Made by a program: the position numbers and the translations under genes. Below the pieces are notes generated by a model. It ran no database searches. It was not told the DNA's origin and worked only from the letters and a program-made list of their open reading frames with translations. A DNA stretch of 64,000 bases. It comes from Winogradskyella vidalii. GTDB lineage: Bacteria; Bacteroidota; Bacteroidia; Flavobacteriales; Flavobacteriaceae. The DNA lies in contig NZ_JABFDG010000002.1 of assembly GCF_013403955.1 (NCBI RefSeq), positions 62,001 through 126,000 of the forward strand, read 5' to 3'. Within the stretch, counting starts at the first letter, position 1. Every line of letters starts with the position of its first letter. Below, piece by piece: positions 16,907 through 25,641 of this stretch.

Positions 16907-17872
16907 TTATTGTTTTTTCTTTTTCTTAAACCTATAACCTATCGCTAACTTAGCTTTCGTAAGGTTTAAATTATAAGAATTACCATAGCCAAAATCTGTA
17001 GAATACAAGCCATTACTGTAGGTTAAACTTGCGTAGTACTGCTTATAACTATATCCTAAACCAATTAAGAAATCTAACTTATAAAGTAGCGGATCAGAGG
17101 GAATATAACTCGATTCTTCTAAATTGATTTTTTTTCTCATCACTCCAATTCCAGGCATAACATTAACTGTTGCTGTAATGTTTTCTGGAAGTTTAAAATA
17201 CGTAATTAATCCTGCTAACACACCAATAGCCATCCCACTATAACTCTCAATATCAGCTTGCTCATTAAAATAAGGACTCGTTGTTTCTGATAAAAGACTT
17301 GGTTTTGCTGAAAAGTAATCATAGCTTGTAAACGCACCAATACCGCCTGTTATAAAAACATTTTCATTATTTTTTTCTGAAAAACCGGCTTTTAAAAGTG
17401 AATATGAAAATTCTATATCATCAAAAGTGTACAAGTAATTTACACCAATGCTTACCGATTTAATATCATCGCGATACACTTGAGGTTCATCAAAATTATT
17501 TTTAGCCGTAAACCCTCTATAAGTTTGTGCATAAACATTTACATAATTACGGTCTTTCAAAATTGTAATTCCCTGTAAATCAAATTTTCGAGTACGCTCT
17601 TTGTTAGGGTTTTTAATATTAAATGCAATATCTATAATAATTTTTCTATTCGCAAAACCAACACCTAAACCATGTCTATTATTAGGCACGTATCTCGCTT
17701 TGGAGTTACCGTCTTTGATGCTAAACTTATTAACCTTAAAGTTGGTAAATAAACGAACTGAATAATTATCAACATCGCGATCAATAAGTAATGAATCTAG
17801 GTCTGTAATATCTTGTGCTTGTATAGAAACACACGATAAACAAAAAATTAAAAGAATAAAAAATTTTACCAT
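16907..17872 (-). CDS. DUF4421 family outer membrane protein
   Basis: 321 residues with a Sec signal peptide (MVKFFILLIFCLSCVSIQAQ). The pattern SVRLFTNFKVNKFSI, ARYVPNNRHGLGVGFANRKIIIDIAF and the closing amphipathic strands (KAKLAIGYRF) fits DUF4421, a Bacteroidota family of predicted beta-barrels. Function unknown. A poly-lysine tail (KKKKKQ) follows the last strand. It is monocistronic, divergent from the nucleotide pyrophosphatase and convergent with DUF6048; no strong terminator is seen in the 64-base gap. Confidence 0.78.
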   Translation of the reverse strand: MVKFFILLIFCLSCVSIQAQDITDLDSLLIDRDVDNYSVRLFTNFKVNKFSIKDGNSKARYVPNNRHGLGVGFANRKIIIDIAFNIKNPNKERTRKFDLQGITILKDRNYVNVYAQTYRGFTAKNNFDEPQVYRDDIKSVSIGVNYLYTFDDIEFSYSLLKAGFSEKNNENVFITGGIGAFTSYDYFSAKPSLLSETTSPYFNEQADIESYSGMAIGVLAGLITYFKLPENITATVNVMPGIGVMRKKINLEESSYIPSDPLLYKLDFLIGLGYSYKQYYASLTYSNGLYSTDFGYGNSYNLNLTKAKLAIGYRFKKKKKQ

Positions 17873-17965
17873 TGGGGTCTTTTTAAAAATATTCTGTTTT
17901 GATACAGGTTACATAAATAGATTCCTATTTTTACAATTGCTAAATTACATTAATAAACACAGACT

Positions 17966-18541
17966 ATGCAACTTGTTTTCGCAACTAACAATTTAAATAA
18001 ATTAAAGGAAGTTCAAGCTATAATTCCACAACATATTAAACTTCTAAGTTTAAAAGATATTGCTTGCACTGAAGATATCCCCGAAACTCAAGCCACAATT
18101 AAAGGCAACGCAATTCAAAAAGCAGAATACCTAAAAGAACATTATGGTTATGATTGCTTTGCTGATGATACAGGTTTAGAAGTTGAAGCTTTAAACGGTG
18201 AACCTGGTGTGTATTCTGCGCGTTACGCAGGTCCACAACGCAACGCAGAAGACAATACCAATAAATTATTGACCGAACTTAAAAACAAAGCTAACAGAAA
18301 AGCACAATTTAAAACCGTAATTGCATTGCATCTCAACGGCGAACTACACACATTTACAGGGATTTGTGAAGGCTCAATTACAGCTGATAAACAAGGCGAC
18401 GGTGGCTTTGGTTACGATCCCATTTTTAAAGCCGAAGGTTATGATAAAACGTTTGCTGAAATTTCTTTAGAAGAGAAAAATAAAATTGGACATCGTGGAA
18501 AAGCAGTTGCAGAATTGGTCGACTTTTTAAAAAGTAAATAA
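17966..18541 (+). CDS. rdgB: Non-canonical purine NTP diphosphatase (RdgB/HAM1 family)
   Basis: 191 residues, full family length. Hydrolyses dITP, ITP and XTP to the monophosphates, cleansing the nucleotide pool. Motifs: [17 protein letters not shown] at the N-terminus, [36 protein letters not shown] and the C-terminal [12 protein letters not shown]. Cytosolic. ATG 17966 begins exactly at the family N-terminus. It is monocistronic. Confidence 0.95.
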   Translation: MQLVFATNNLNKLKEVQAIIPQHIKLLSLKDIACTEDIPETQATIKGNAIQKAEYLKEHYGYDCFADDTGLEVEALNGEPGVYSARYAGPQRNAEDNTNKLLTELKNKANRKAQFKTVIALHLNGELHTFTGICEGSITADKQGDGGFGYDPIFKAEGYDKTFAEISLEEKNKIGHRGKAVAELVDFLKSK

Positions 18542-18655
18542 AATACGGACTACAAATCACTTATAGTACATACAATTAGCTGAAGTTCAGTACTTCTAAC
18601 TCAAGATTTACTCTAAATATTCTTTAGGTAAAAACATATCTGACTTTTTCAAAAC

Positions 18656-18699
18656 GTGACAAAAATCACATTTTTCTTGGATTACAAATTTTATATTTG
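18656..18699 (+). promoter_or_regulatory. CRP/FNR-like site and promoter of the cytochrome c peroxidase gene
   Basis: GTGA-N6-TCAC (18656-18669) has exact CRP/FNR half-site spacing. The -7 box TATATTTG is at 18692-18699 and no TTG stands at -33. The site centre lies near -40 from the predicted start, the usual position of a class II activator. Assignment of the protein that binds is inference. Confidence 0.5.
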
Positions 18700-18717
18700 T
18701 TTTTAAACGAAGTCATT

Positions 18718-19752
18718 ATGAAAAAATATGCTTTCCTAGTTGTCGTATTAGCTTTAGCCGTGAGTTGTAAAAATTCAAACGAAAAAAAAGATACTATAGC
18801 CTATAATCCAGAACATGTTGAATTACAAGAAAGAGCTGCATCTATATTTGGAACACTTCCAACACAAGTTGATAATCCTGAAAATGTAATTACAGAAGAA
18901 AAAGTGGTTTTAGGTCAGAAATTATATTTTGACAATCGCTTATCTAAAGATAATACCCAAAGTTGTAATACGTGTCATGATTTAAAAACCTATGGTGTAG
19001 ATAACTTAAGTACGTCTCCAGGAAATGATGGAACGCTCGGTACTAGAAATTCCCCAACAGTTTTTAATGCAGCATTACATGCTGATCAATTTTGGGATGG
19101 TAGGGAACCCGATGTCGAAGCACAAGCTGGTGGTCCTATTTTAAATCCTGTTGAAATGGCTATGCCAAGTGAGGAAGTCGTTGTAGAGCGCCTGTTAGAA
19201 GACGCTAATTATTTAGATTTATTTAAAGCTGCTTTTCCTGAAGACTCAGAACCAATTACCTACAAAAACATACAAAAAGCTATTGGTGCTTTTGAACGTA
19301 AACTCATTACACCTTCAAAATTTGATGATTTTATTGCAGGCGATATAGAAAGCTTAAATGAAAAGGAACTTATAGGCTTAAAAGTTTTTATGGATAATGG
19401 TTGTGTAGCTTGTCATTCTGGAAATGCTTTAGGAGGAAATATTCATCAAAAATTCGGCATATTTGATGAGTATTGGAAACACACTAAAAGTGAACAAATA
19501 GATAAAGGTAAATTTGAAATCACCAATAAAGAAGGCGATAAATATGTCTTTAAATCACCCTCACTTAGAAATATCGCAAAAACCTATCCTTATTTTCATG
19601 ATGGAAGCGTTCACAACTTAAAAGATGCTGTTTCAATCATGGGCAAAATTCAATTAAAGAAAGACTTCACCGAAAACGAGCTAGATGCCATGGTAGCATT
19701 TTTAAATTCTTTAACTGGCGAATTGCCTGAGGATATTAAAAAGACATTATAA
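18718..19752 (+). CDS. Di-heme cytochrome c peroxidase (MauG/CcpA family) lipoprotein
   Basis: 344 residues from ATG 18718; an earlier in-frame TTG would disturb the signal. The signal ends in a lipobox (LALAVSC, Cys17). Two heme c motifs are present, CNTCHD and CVACHSG, with GQKLYFDNRLSKDNTQSCNTCH, GTRNSPTVFNAA and the C-terminal SLRNIAKTYPYFHDGSV. This family reduces hydrogen peroxide with electrons from cytochrome c or oxidises protein substrates. Lipid anchoring places it in the periplasm, facing peroxide from outside. Monocistronic. Confidence 0.9.
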   Translation: MKKYAFLVVVLALAVSCKNSNEKKDTIAYNPEHVELQERAASIFGTLPTQVDNPENVITEEKVVLGQKLYFDNRLSKDNTQSCNTCHDLKTYGVDNLSTSPGNDGTLGTRNSPTVFNAALHADQFWDGREPDVEAQAGGPILNPVEMAMPSEEVVVERLLEDANYLDLFKAAFPEDSEPITYKNIQKAIGAFERKLITPSKFDDFIAGDIESLNEKELIGLKVFMDNGCVACHSGNALGGNIHQKFGIFDEYWKHTKSEQIDKGKFEITNKEGDKYVFKSPSLRNIAKTYPYFHDGSVHNLKDAVSIMGKIQLKKDFTENELDAMVAFLNSLTGELPEDIKKTL

Positions 19753-19895
19753 TCTCTAAAATTCATAGCCGCTTTCTAACGTTAGTAATAACATTTCTTA
19801 ATATTAACGCTATTAAATGGTGTCTAATATCTACTTAACACAAAACCCAATAAACTGATTTACAAAGACCTTAATAATTATTATGATTACAAAAA
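19753..19895 (+). other. Intergenic stretch between peroxidase and helicase genes
   Basis: AT-rich, without a reading frame of coding character and without a T-run terminator that I can see. The helicase promoter begins at 19896. Confidence 0.5.
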
Positions 19896-19925
19896 TTGAT
19901 TATCCAATTAATTAACGTACCTTTG
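19896..19925 (+). promoter_or_regulatory. Consensus promoter of the DEAD-box helicase gene
   Basis: TTG (19896-19898), a 19-base spacer and TACCTTTG (19918-19925) match the Bacteroidota housekeeping promoter. Transcription should begin about 19929, leaving a leader of about 138 bases before ATG 20067. Confidence 0.8.
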
Positions 19926-19935
19926 CACCTTGCAA

Positions 19936-20049
19936 AAAATCCAAATTTAGGATTTTGTATATTCCTCAGCGTGAGGATGTGTTACCTAGAAGTTTAAGTG
20001 TTTAGTATGTCGATTCGCTTCTTTTGTAACACCAAAAGAATTTAATCGA
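19936..20049 (+). promoter_or_regulatory. Structured 5' leader of the DEAD-box helicase mRNA
   Basis: Three hairpins fill the leader. AAAATCC/GGATTTT (19936-19956) is first, then TCCTCA-GCG-TGAGGA (19963-19977). The third is a long stem, TCGATT + TTCTTTTG pairing with CAAAAGAA + AATCGA around TAACAC, with a 3x3 internal loop (20010-20049). The last ends 17 bases before the start codon. Cold-shock helicase genes of other bacteria have long regulatory leaders; here the role is inferred. Confidence 0.6.
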
Positions 20050-20066
20050 ATACATAAAACTCAAGA

Positions 20067-21923
20067 ATGAGCACATTCCAAGAATTAGGTCTTAATGAAG
20101 ACCTTCTTAAAGCTATTACGGATTTAGGTTTTGAAAAACCTAGTGAAGTTCAACAAAAAGCAATTCCACTTTTATTAGAAGAAGAAAAAGATTTAGTAGC
20201 CTTAGCGCAAACAGGTACAGGAAAAACCGCCGCTTTCGGATTTCCGATGTTACAAAAAATAGATATTGATAGTAGAACTACACAAGGATTAATCCTTTCT
20301 CCTACGCGTGAACTTTGTTTACAAATTACCAACGAACTTAAACTTTATGGTAAATATTGTAAAGGCTTAAATGTTACTGCCATTTATGGTGGAGCAAGTA
20401 TTTCTGATCAAGCAAGACAAGTAAAACGTGGTGCACAAATTATTGTAGCAACACCTGGCCGTATGAAAGATATGATTAGCCGTAATATGGTTGATATTTC
20501 TAAAATACAATACAGCGTTTTAGATGAGGCTGATGAGATGCTAAATATGGGCTTCTACGAAGATATTACCGATATTTTATCGCATACACCAGAGGACAAA
20601 AGCACTTGGTTATTCTCTGCAACGATGCCTAAAGAGGTGTCTAATATTGCAAAGAAATTTATGTTTGACCCTACAGAAATTACCGTAGGTAACAAAAACG
20701 AAAGTACAAGTAATGTTTCTCACGAATACTATTTAGTAAATGCTAGAGACCGTTACCAGGCACTTAAACGTTTGGCTGATGCAAATCCAGATATTTTCTC
20801 TGTGATTTTCTGTCGTACCAAAAGAGATACTCAAAAAGTAGCCGAAAACTTAATTGAAGATGGGTATTCTGCAGGCGCTTTACATGGTGATTTAAGTCAA
20901 AATCAACGTGATTTGGTGATGAAATCTTTCAGAAACAAACAAATACAAATGTTAGTGGCTACAGATGTTGCTGCGCGTGGTATTGATGTTGATGATATTA
21001 CACACGTTATTAACTACCAACTTCCTGATGAAATTGAAACCTACACACACCGTTCAGGAAGAACAGGACGTGCTGGTAAAACAGGGGTTTCAATGGTTAT
21101 TGTTTCTAAAAGTGAAGTTAGAAAGATTAAAAGCATCGAACGTATTATTAAAAAGCAGTTTGATAAAAAAGAGATTCCTTCTTCAGAAAATATTGTAGAA
21201 GTGCAATTAATGTCACTTGCTAATAAAATACATACTACTGAAACAAATCATGAAATTGATAAGCATTTAGAAAACATCAATGAACTATTTGCAGATACTG
21301 AAAAAGAAGAACTAATCAAGAAATTTTTCTCTGTAGAATTCAACCGTTTTTTCAATTACTATCAGAAATCTAAAGATTTAAGTGTTGTTGATTCTCGTGG
21401 AAGTGATAGAGATGGCGGACGCGATTACGGTAAACAATCTAATGATTCGCGCTACTTTATTAATGTTGGTAAAAAAGATGGTTTTGATTGGATGAAATTG
21501 AAAGATTTCTTAAAAGAACAATTAGAATTAGGACGTGATGATGTATTTAAAGTCGATGTAAAAGAAAGTTTTTCGTTCTTTAATACAGAAAAAACATTAC
21601 AAGAGAAAGTATTGGCTTTCTTCACCGATTTTAAACATGAAGGTCGTTTTGTAAACGTTGAAGTTAGCGAAGATAAAGGCCGAAGCCGTGGAGGTAGAAG
21701 TGGCGGAAGAAATCGTGGCGGAAACGACAGACGTTCTGGAGGCCGCAATCGCTCTAGTGACAGACGTTCTTCTGGAGGCTCTGGAAACCGTAGCGATAGA
21801 CGTAGCAGACGTTCTGACGATTCAAGAAGCGACAGAAAGTTTAATGATTCTAGAGGAGACAGACGCTCAGAATCAAGTGGATCTGGTTCGGATAGACCAA
21901 GACGTTCTAGACGAAGAGATTAA
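20067..21923 (+). CDS. DEAD-box ATP-dependent RNA helicase (DeaD/CsdA-like)
   Basis: 618 residues. Two RecA-like domains carry all helicase motifs: Q-motif GFEKPSEVQQKAIP, Walker A AQTGTGKT, DEAD in LDEADEML, SAT in FSATMP, and HRSGRTGRAGKTG. A DbpA-type RNA-binding domain follows (about 470-545; YFINVGKKDGFDWMKLKDFL). The tail (about 547-618) is rich in RGG, RS and DRR repeats, expected to be disordered and RNA-binding. It unwinds RNA in ribosome assembly and decay, especially at low temperature. Long leader and strong terminator show a monocistronic unit. Confidence 0.93.
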   Translation: MSTFQELGLNEDLLKAITDLGFEKPSEVQQKAIPLLLEEEKDLVALAQTGTGKTAAFGFPMLQKIDIDSRTTQGLILSPTRELCLQITNELKLYGKYCKGLNVTAIYGGASISDQARQVKRGAQIIVATPGRMKDMISRNMVDISKIQYSVLDEADEMLNMGFYEDITDILSHTPEDKSTWLFSATMPKEVSNIAKKFMFDPTEITVGNKNESTSNVSHEYYLVNARDRYQALKRLADANPDIFSVIFCRTKRDTQKVAENLIEDGYSAGALHGDLSQNQRDLVMKSFRNKQIQMLVATDVAARGIDVDDITHVINYQLPDEIETYTHRSGRTGRAGKTGVSMVIVSKSEVRKIKSIERIIKKQFDKKEIPSSENIVEVQLMSLANKIHTTETNHEIDKHLENINELFADTEKEELIKKFFSVEFNRFFNYYQKSKDLSVVDSRGSDRDGGRDYGKQSNDSRYFINVGKKDGFDWMKLKDFLKEQLELGRDDVFKVDVKESFSFFNTEKTLQEKVLAFFTDFKHEGRFVNVEVSEDKGRSRGGRSGGRNRGGNDRRSGGRNRSSDRRSSGGSGNRSDRRSRRSDDSRSDRKFNDSRGDRRSESSGSGSDRPRRSRRRD

Positions 21924-21967
21924 ATTTTTTAAAATATCCTAATTTTCAAAAAATAAAATAATATATT

Positions 21968-22007
21968 CCAAAACTTAAAGTCCGACTTTAGGTTTTGGTT
22001 TTTTTTT
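21968..22007 (+). terminator. Strong intrinsic terminator after the helicase gene
   Basis: A 14-base stem with one G-T pair (CCAAAACTTAAAGT against ACTTTAGGTTTTGG) around a 3-base loop, followed by nine Ts. Confidence 0.95.
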
Positions 22008-22111
22008 GACACAAAGCAAACAATTGCTAAAAAGTTAATATTTAGTCAAAAATAAACCAGCAATATGTTAAATCCGTTTTCTTTATTACCTTTACCACGT
22101 AACACATGTAC

Positions 22112-22915
22112 ATGCGATATTTACTGATTATTATTTTATGTTTAACTACAGTTTATAGCTATAGCCAAGACAGTACAGCAACTGAAACTCCTACTAAAGT
22201 AAAGGGTACGCTTGTCAGTGCTTCAACCAGCAAAACTTTAAGCGAAGCAAATATTGTAAATATTAACCAAGTTGTTGGGACGGCTTCAAATAAAAATGGT
22301 GAATTTGAAATCAAAGCAAAAGTCAATGATACACTTCATTTATCTTATTTAGGTTACAAATCTATAAAAGTACGTGTCACTAATGACTGGTTAAAATTTG
22401 GGAATACAAAAATTGAAATGACTGAACTAGCATTAGCGTTAGAAGAAGTCACTGTAAAGCAACTTGAACTAACAGGTTATTTAGAGGTAGATATGAACCA
22501 AATTCCTGTAACCTCTAACAATCGTTATCGTATTTCAGGTTTACCAGGTCAAGGTTACGAAGCAGGAAAACCCAACATAGCAACTAAGGTTTTGGGCGCT
22601 ATTTTTAACCCAGCTGATTTCTTGTACAACATGTTTGGTAGAAAGCCTAACGAAATGCACAAGCTTAAGAAAATGAAAGAGGATGACGAAATTAGAAGTC
22701 AACTCTCTAAACGTTTTGACCGCGAAATGTTATTGGTGTTACTTCAAGTTAATAAGTATGATTTAGAGGAAATTGTAAACCAATGTAATTACTCAAAAGA
22801 CTTTATTAATACCGCAAATGATCTTCAAATTTTAGATGCTATTAGCGAATGTTATGAAGAATATAAAATCATTAATCGCAGTAATAAAAGTCGTTCTAGC
22901 AAGGACAAATCCTAA
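22112..22915 (+). CDS. Carboxypeptidase-like regulatory domain protein
   Basis: About 267 residues; ATG 22106 two codons earlier is equally possible. A signal peptide (MRYLLIIILCLTTVYSYSQ) is followed by a CarboxypepD_reg-like beta-sandwich (about 28-105; KGTLVSASTSKTLSEANI, NKNGEFEIKAKVNDTLHLSYLGY), the fold found at the N-terminus of TonB-dependent receptors. The rest (EMTELALALEEVTVKQLELTGYLEVD, GLPGQGYEAGKP and a charged helical end) is a lineage-specific extension. Exported, likely periplasmic or outer membrane associated. Function unknown. Confidence 0.82.
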   Translation: MRYLLIIILCLTTVYSYSQDSTATETPTKVKGTLVSASTSKTLSEANIVNINQVVGTASNKNGEFEIKAKVNDTLHLSYLGYKSIKVRVTNDWLKFGNTKIEMTELALALEEVTVKQLELTGYLEVDMNQIPVTSNNRYRISGLPGQGYEAGKPNIATKVLGAIFNPADFLYNMFGRKPNEMHKLKKMKEDDEIRSQLSKRFDREMLLVLLQVNKYDLEEIVNQCNYSKDFINTANDLQILDAISECYEEYKIINRSNKSRSSKDKS

Positions 22916-22926
22916 TTTTAAGTCCC

Positions 22927-23583
22927 TTAATTTTCATCTAAATAACGCTTCACAATATCATCATAATCTTTGATTGTTTTTTTAATCCAATCAAAACGTT
23001 TTTCTATAATTTCTGTTTCAGATAACTGCCAATCAATAGTTGACTTGCGTAATTGAGCTGTAACATGCTGAAGAATAATTGCAGCAGATACCGATATATT
23101 AAGACTTTCAGTAAAACCAACCATCGGAATTTTCAAATAACAATCAGCCTCCTCAATCACTTGTTGCGACAAGCCTTCTGTTTCTCTTCCAAAGAAAAAA
23201 CACGATTTTTTTGTAAAATCAAAATCTATCAATTCACAATCTTCTACATGTGGTGTGGTAGCAACAATTTGATAATCTTTAGCTTTTAAATCATTAATAC
23301 ACGACTTTACAGAATTAAAACGATTAAGGTCAACCCATTTTTGGGCACCCATTGCAATTTCTCGATCAATACTTTTAGAGTTTACTTCTTCAACAATATT
23401 TAGTTCCTGGATACCAAACACATCACAAGACCTCATTACAGCACTTGTATTATGCAATTGATATACGTCTTCTGTTGCCACCGTGAAATGTTTAGTCCGT
23501 TGCGCTAATACTTTTTTAAAACGCTCTTTTCGGTTTTCAGTAAGAAAGGATTCTAAATAGTTTAGAAGCTTTAAGTTGGTCAT
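22927..23583 (-). CDS. trmH: tRNA/rRNA 2'-O-methyltransferase, SpoU/TrmH family
   Basis: 218 residues, the TrmH length. SPOUT-fold signatures are the N-terminal NTSAVMRSCDVFGIQELNIV (motif 1), FFFGRETEGLSQQVIEEAD (motif 2) and IPMVGFTESLNISVSAAIIL (motif 3, knot). TrmH methylates the 2'-O of G18 in tRNA; the long C-terminal helix (YDDIVKRYL) agrees with TrmH rather than RlmB. It converges with the upstream gene and is divergent from the TPR gene with only a 35-base gap. Confidence 0.88.
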   Translation of the reverse strand: MTNLKLLNYLESFLTENRKERFKKVLAQRTKHFTVATEDVYQLHNTSAVMRSCDVFGIQELNIVEEVNSKSIDREIAMGAQKWVDLNRFNSVKSCINDLKAKDYQIVATTPHVEDCELIDFDFTKKSCFFFGRETEGLSQQVIEEADCYLKIPMVGFTESLNISVSAAIILQHVTAQLRKSTIDWQLSETEIIEKRFDWIKKTIKDYDDIVKRYLDEN

Positions 23584-23618
23584 AAAATCTTATCTTTAAT
23601 ATCTATAACACAAAACTA

Positions 23619-24830
23619 ATGAAATTAAAAACGACTATCTCTTTCTTGTTTTTTATAGTCTGTAGCCATCTTAGCTATTCACAAGAAAAACCACAAATAT
23701 GCTCTTGTTTGCTTCTTAAAGAAACCGAAGAAAATGATACTAAAGTTATAGCATTAGCGGAATATGTTGAAGCTTCTCTTCATAATTTAAGTACCGATGA
23801 GTTTAATGAAAAGTTTGATGTACCTTCATTTATTAATGGTGTAACCAATCACCAACTTATTGATAGCGAAAATAGTTTTACAAAGAACTTTATGGAAGGA
23901 ACTTCTACTATTGGAAAACAACTTTCGCAACAATTGGTCAACTTAATTGAAACCGGTTCGTATTATAATCTTATAAATTACAGGTACAATATTGTAGACA
24001 GAGCTTATTATTTTACTTTCAGATTGTTTTCTGAAGAAACAGGTGTAAATTATCACGATTATAAAGTTTGTTCTAATGGTGAGACTTTAAAATTTAATGA
24101 CATTTACATCTATCTCACAGGAGAACCTTTATCTACTACGATGCAAAGAATTTTCCTATTGTCTAAACCCATAGGAAAAGAGGACGCTTACGCTTTAAAT
24201 TCAGACAATCACCGAAATGTATTCTTATTTCTAGAATCACAAAAATTAGCAAAAAAAGGTAAATATGAAGCTGCTTTTAATACCATTTCTAAAATTACAA
24301 GCCCTATGGCCGAAGAGAAATTCACACGCTTAACCAAAGCAAATTATGCAATGGCTTATGATGGCAAAATGTATGAAGTCTTATTAGAAGAATACGCTGA
24401 ACAATTTCCAAAAGACCCAACATTATATCTCAAATTAATTGATTACTATATTGTAAAAGGTAATTTTAAACTGGCAATAAAAAACATTGATAAATTAATG
24501 TATGAAACCGATGATGACTTTTTAAATCTTTTAAAAGGAAATGTGTATATGTTAAGTGAGGATTATGAAACTGCTGAATCACATTATGGATATATAATGC
24601 AAAACTACCCCGATCTTTTTCAGGGTTATATCGGTTATATTGTAAGTTTAAATTTTCAAAATCGATTTGAAGACATCATAATTGTTATAGAAGACTTATT
24701 AGAGCAAGGTTACGACAGGGAAGCCCTATTAGAATTTATAGAAGAAAGCGAAGCGGATGGCAGCAATCAAATAGACGCTTTTTTAAGCTCTAAAAAGTAT
24801 AAAAAGTGGAAACGTAAATCTAAATCATAA
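23619..24830 (+). CDS. Secreted protein with TPR-like repeats
   Basis: 403 residues with a signal peptide (TISFLFFIVCSHLSYSQ). The first half (about 25-200) has a cysteine pair (QICSCLLLKE) and no family I recognise. The second half (about 205-390) has TPR-like helical pairs, for example AKKGKYEAAFNTISKI, LKLIDYYIVKGNFKLAIKNIDKLM and MLSEDYETAESHYGYIM. Periplasmic, presumably a scaffold for protein contacts. A -7-like TATCTTTA lies at 23591-23598, just inside the divergent gap. Confidence 0.75.
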   Translation: MKLKTTISFLFFIVCSHLSYSQEKPQICSCLLLKETEENDTKVIALAEYVEASLHNLSTDEFNEKFDVPSFINGVTNHQLIDSENSFTKNFMEGTSTIGKQLSQQLVNLIETGSYYNLINYRYNIVDRAYYFTFRLFSEETGVNYHDYKVCSNGETLKFNDIYIYLTGEPLSTTMQRIFLLSKPIGKEDAYALNSDNHRNVFLFLESQKLAKKGKYEAAFNTISKITSPMAEEKFTRLTKANYAMAYDGKMYEVLLEEYAEQFPKDPTLYLKLIDYYIVKGNFKLAIKNIDKLMYETDDDFLNLLKGNVYMLSEDYETAESHYGYIMQNYPDLFQGYIGYIVSLNFQNRFEDIIIVIEDLLEQGYDREALLEFIEESEADGSNQIDAFLSSKKYKKWKRKSKS

Positions 24831-24878
24831 GGATGACTAACACATCCTAAAATCATAAAAACATTTTAATTAAAACTC

Positions 24879-25556
24879 ATGAAACACATCGTCGTATTAA
24901 CAGGAGCAGGAGTAAGTGCCGAAAGTGGTATTAAAACCTTTAGAGATGCCGATGGCCTTTGGGAAGGTCACGATGTTATGGCAGTGGCTTCACCAGAAGG
25001 TTTTGCAAGCAATCCAGAACTGGTTTTAAACTTTTACAATGAAAGACGGCAACAACTTAATGAAGTAGAACCCAACCAAGCTCACAAAGCCCTAGCTGAA
25101 CTTGAAAAGAAATACAAAGTTACGGTCATCACTCAAAATGTAGATGATTTACACGAACGTGCTGGAAGTCGTAATGTGATCCACCTTCATGGTGAATTAC
25201 GAAAAATAAGAAGCACGGTAAATGAAAATGATATTAGATTCTGTGATCACGATATAAAATTAGGAGACCTATGCGAAAAAGGCCATCAGTTACGACCTCA
25301 TATCGTTTGGTTTGGCGAAGCCGTACCGATGATTGAAAAAGCGATGGAAGTATGCCAAACCGCCGATGTTTTAGTCATTATAGGTACAAGTATGCAAGTG
25401 TACCCTGCCGCTGGATTAATGGATTATGCTCCAGAAGCAACGCCTATTTATTATATAGACCCTAAACCAGCCTATATCAATAGCAAAAGCGTTCATATCA
25501 TTGAAAAATCTGCTACACAAGGCACCAAAATCTTATTAGAATTACTAAAAGTCTAA
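24879..25556 (+). CDS. cobB: NAD-dependent protein deacylase (sirtuin, CobB type)
   Basis: 225 residues. Motifs: GAGVSAESGIKTFR (residues 9-22), TQNVDDLHERAG (85-96), catalytic His104 in IHLHGE, and HIVWFGEAVP. Tyr53 and Arg56 (FYNERR) form the YxxR pair that recognises succinyl- and malonyl-lysine, so desuccinylase/demalonylase activity is expected. The zinc-binding cysteine module is reduced: only Cys122 and Cys132 remain between the His and WFGE, so structural zinc is doubtful. Cytosolic; monocistronic by spacing. Confidence 0.92.
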   Translation: MKHIVVLTGAGVSAESGIKTFRDADGLWEGHDVMAVASPEGFASNPELVLNFYNERRQQLNEVEPNQAHKALAELEKKYKVTVITQNVDDLHERAGSRNVIHLHGELRKIRSTVNENDIRFCDHDIKLGDLCEKGHQLRPHIVWFGEAVPMIEKAMEVCQTADVLVIIGTSMQVYPAAGLMDYAPEATPIYYIDPKPAYINSKSVHIIEKSATQGTKILLELLKV

Positions 25557-25603
25557 TCTTAAGTTCAGTGTAATTTATGTTAAACTTTTTACAAAACCCT
25601 CAT

Positions 25604-25638
25604 AAAACATACTAACTAGTATTTTTTATCTATATTTG
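25604..25638 (+). promoter_or_regulatory. TetR operator copy 1 and promoter of the TetR gene
   Basis: AAAACATAC-N6-GTATTTTTT (25604-25627) contains the exact inner palindrome ATACTA-AC-TAGTAT (25609-25622). The -7 box TATATTTG follows at 25631-25638. Its last base is 4 bases before the A of ATG 25642, so the transcript is predicted to be leaderless. The operator covers the -33 region, fitting repression. Confidence 0.7.
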
Positions 25639-25641
25639 ACT

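Noticed and set aside
21658..21942. Frame within the helicase tail
   Set aside because: It is an out-of-frame shadow produced by the repetitive RGG/DRR codons.
24829..24848. AGGATG/CATCCT hairpin after the TPR gene as a terminator
   Set aside because: The stem is short and no T run follows.
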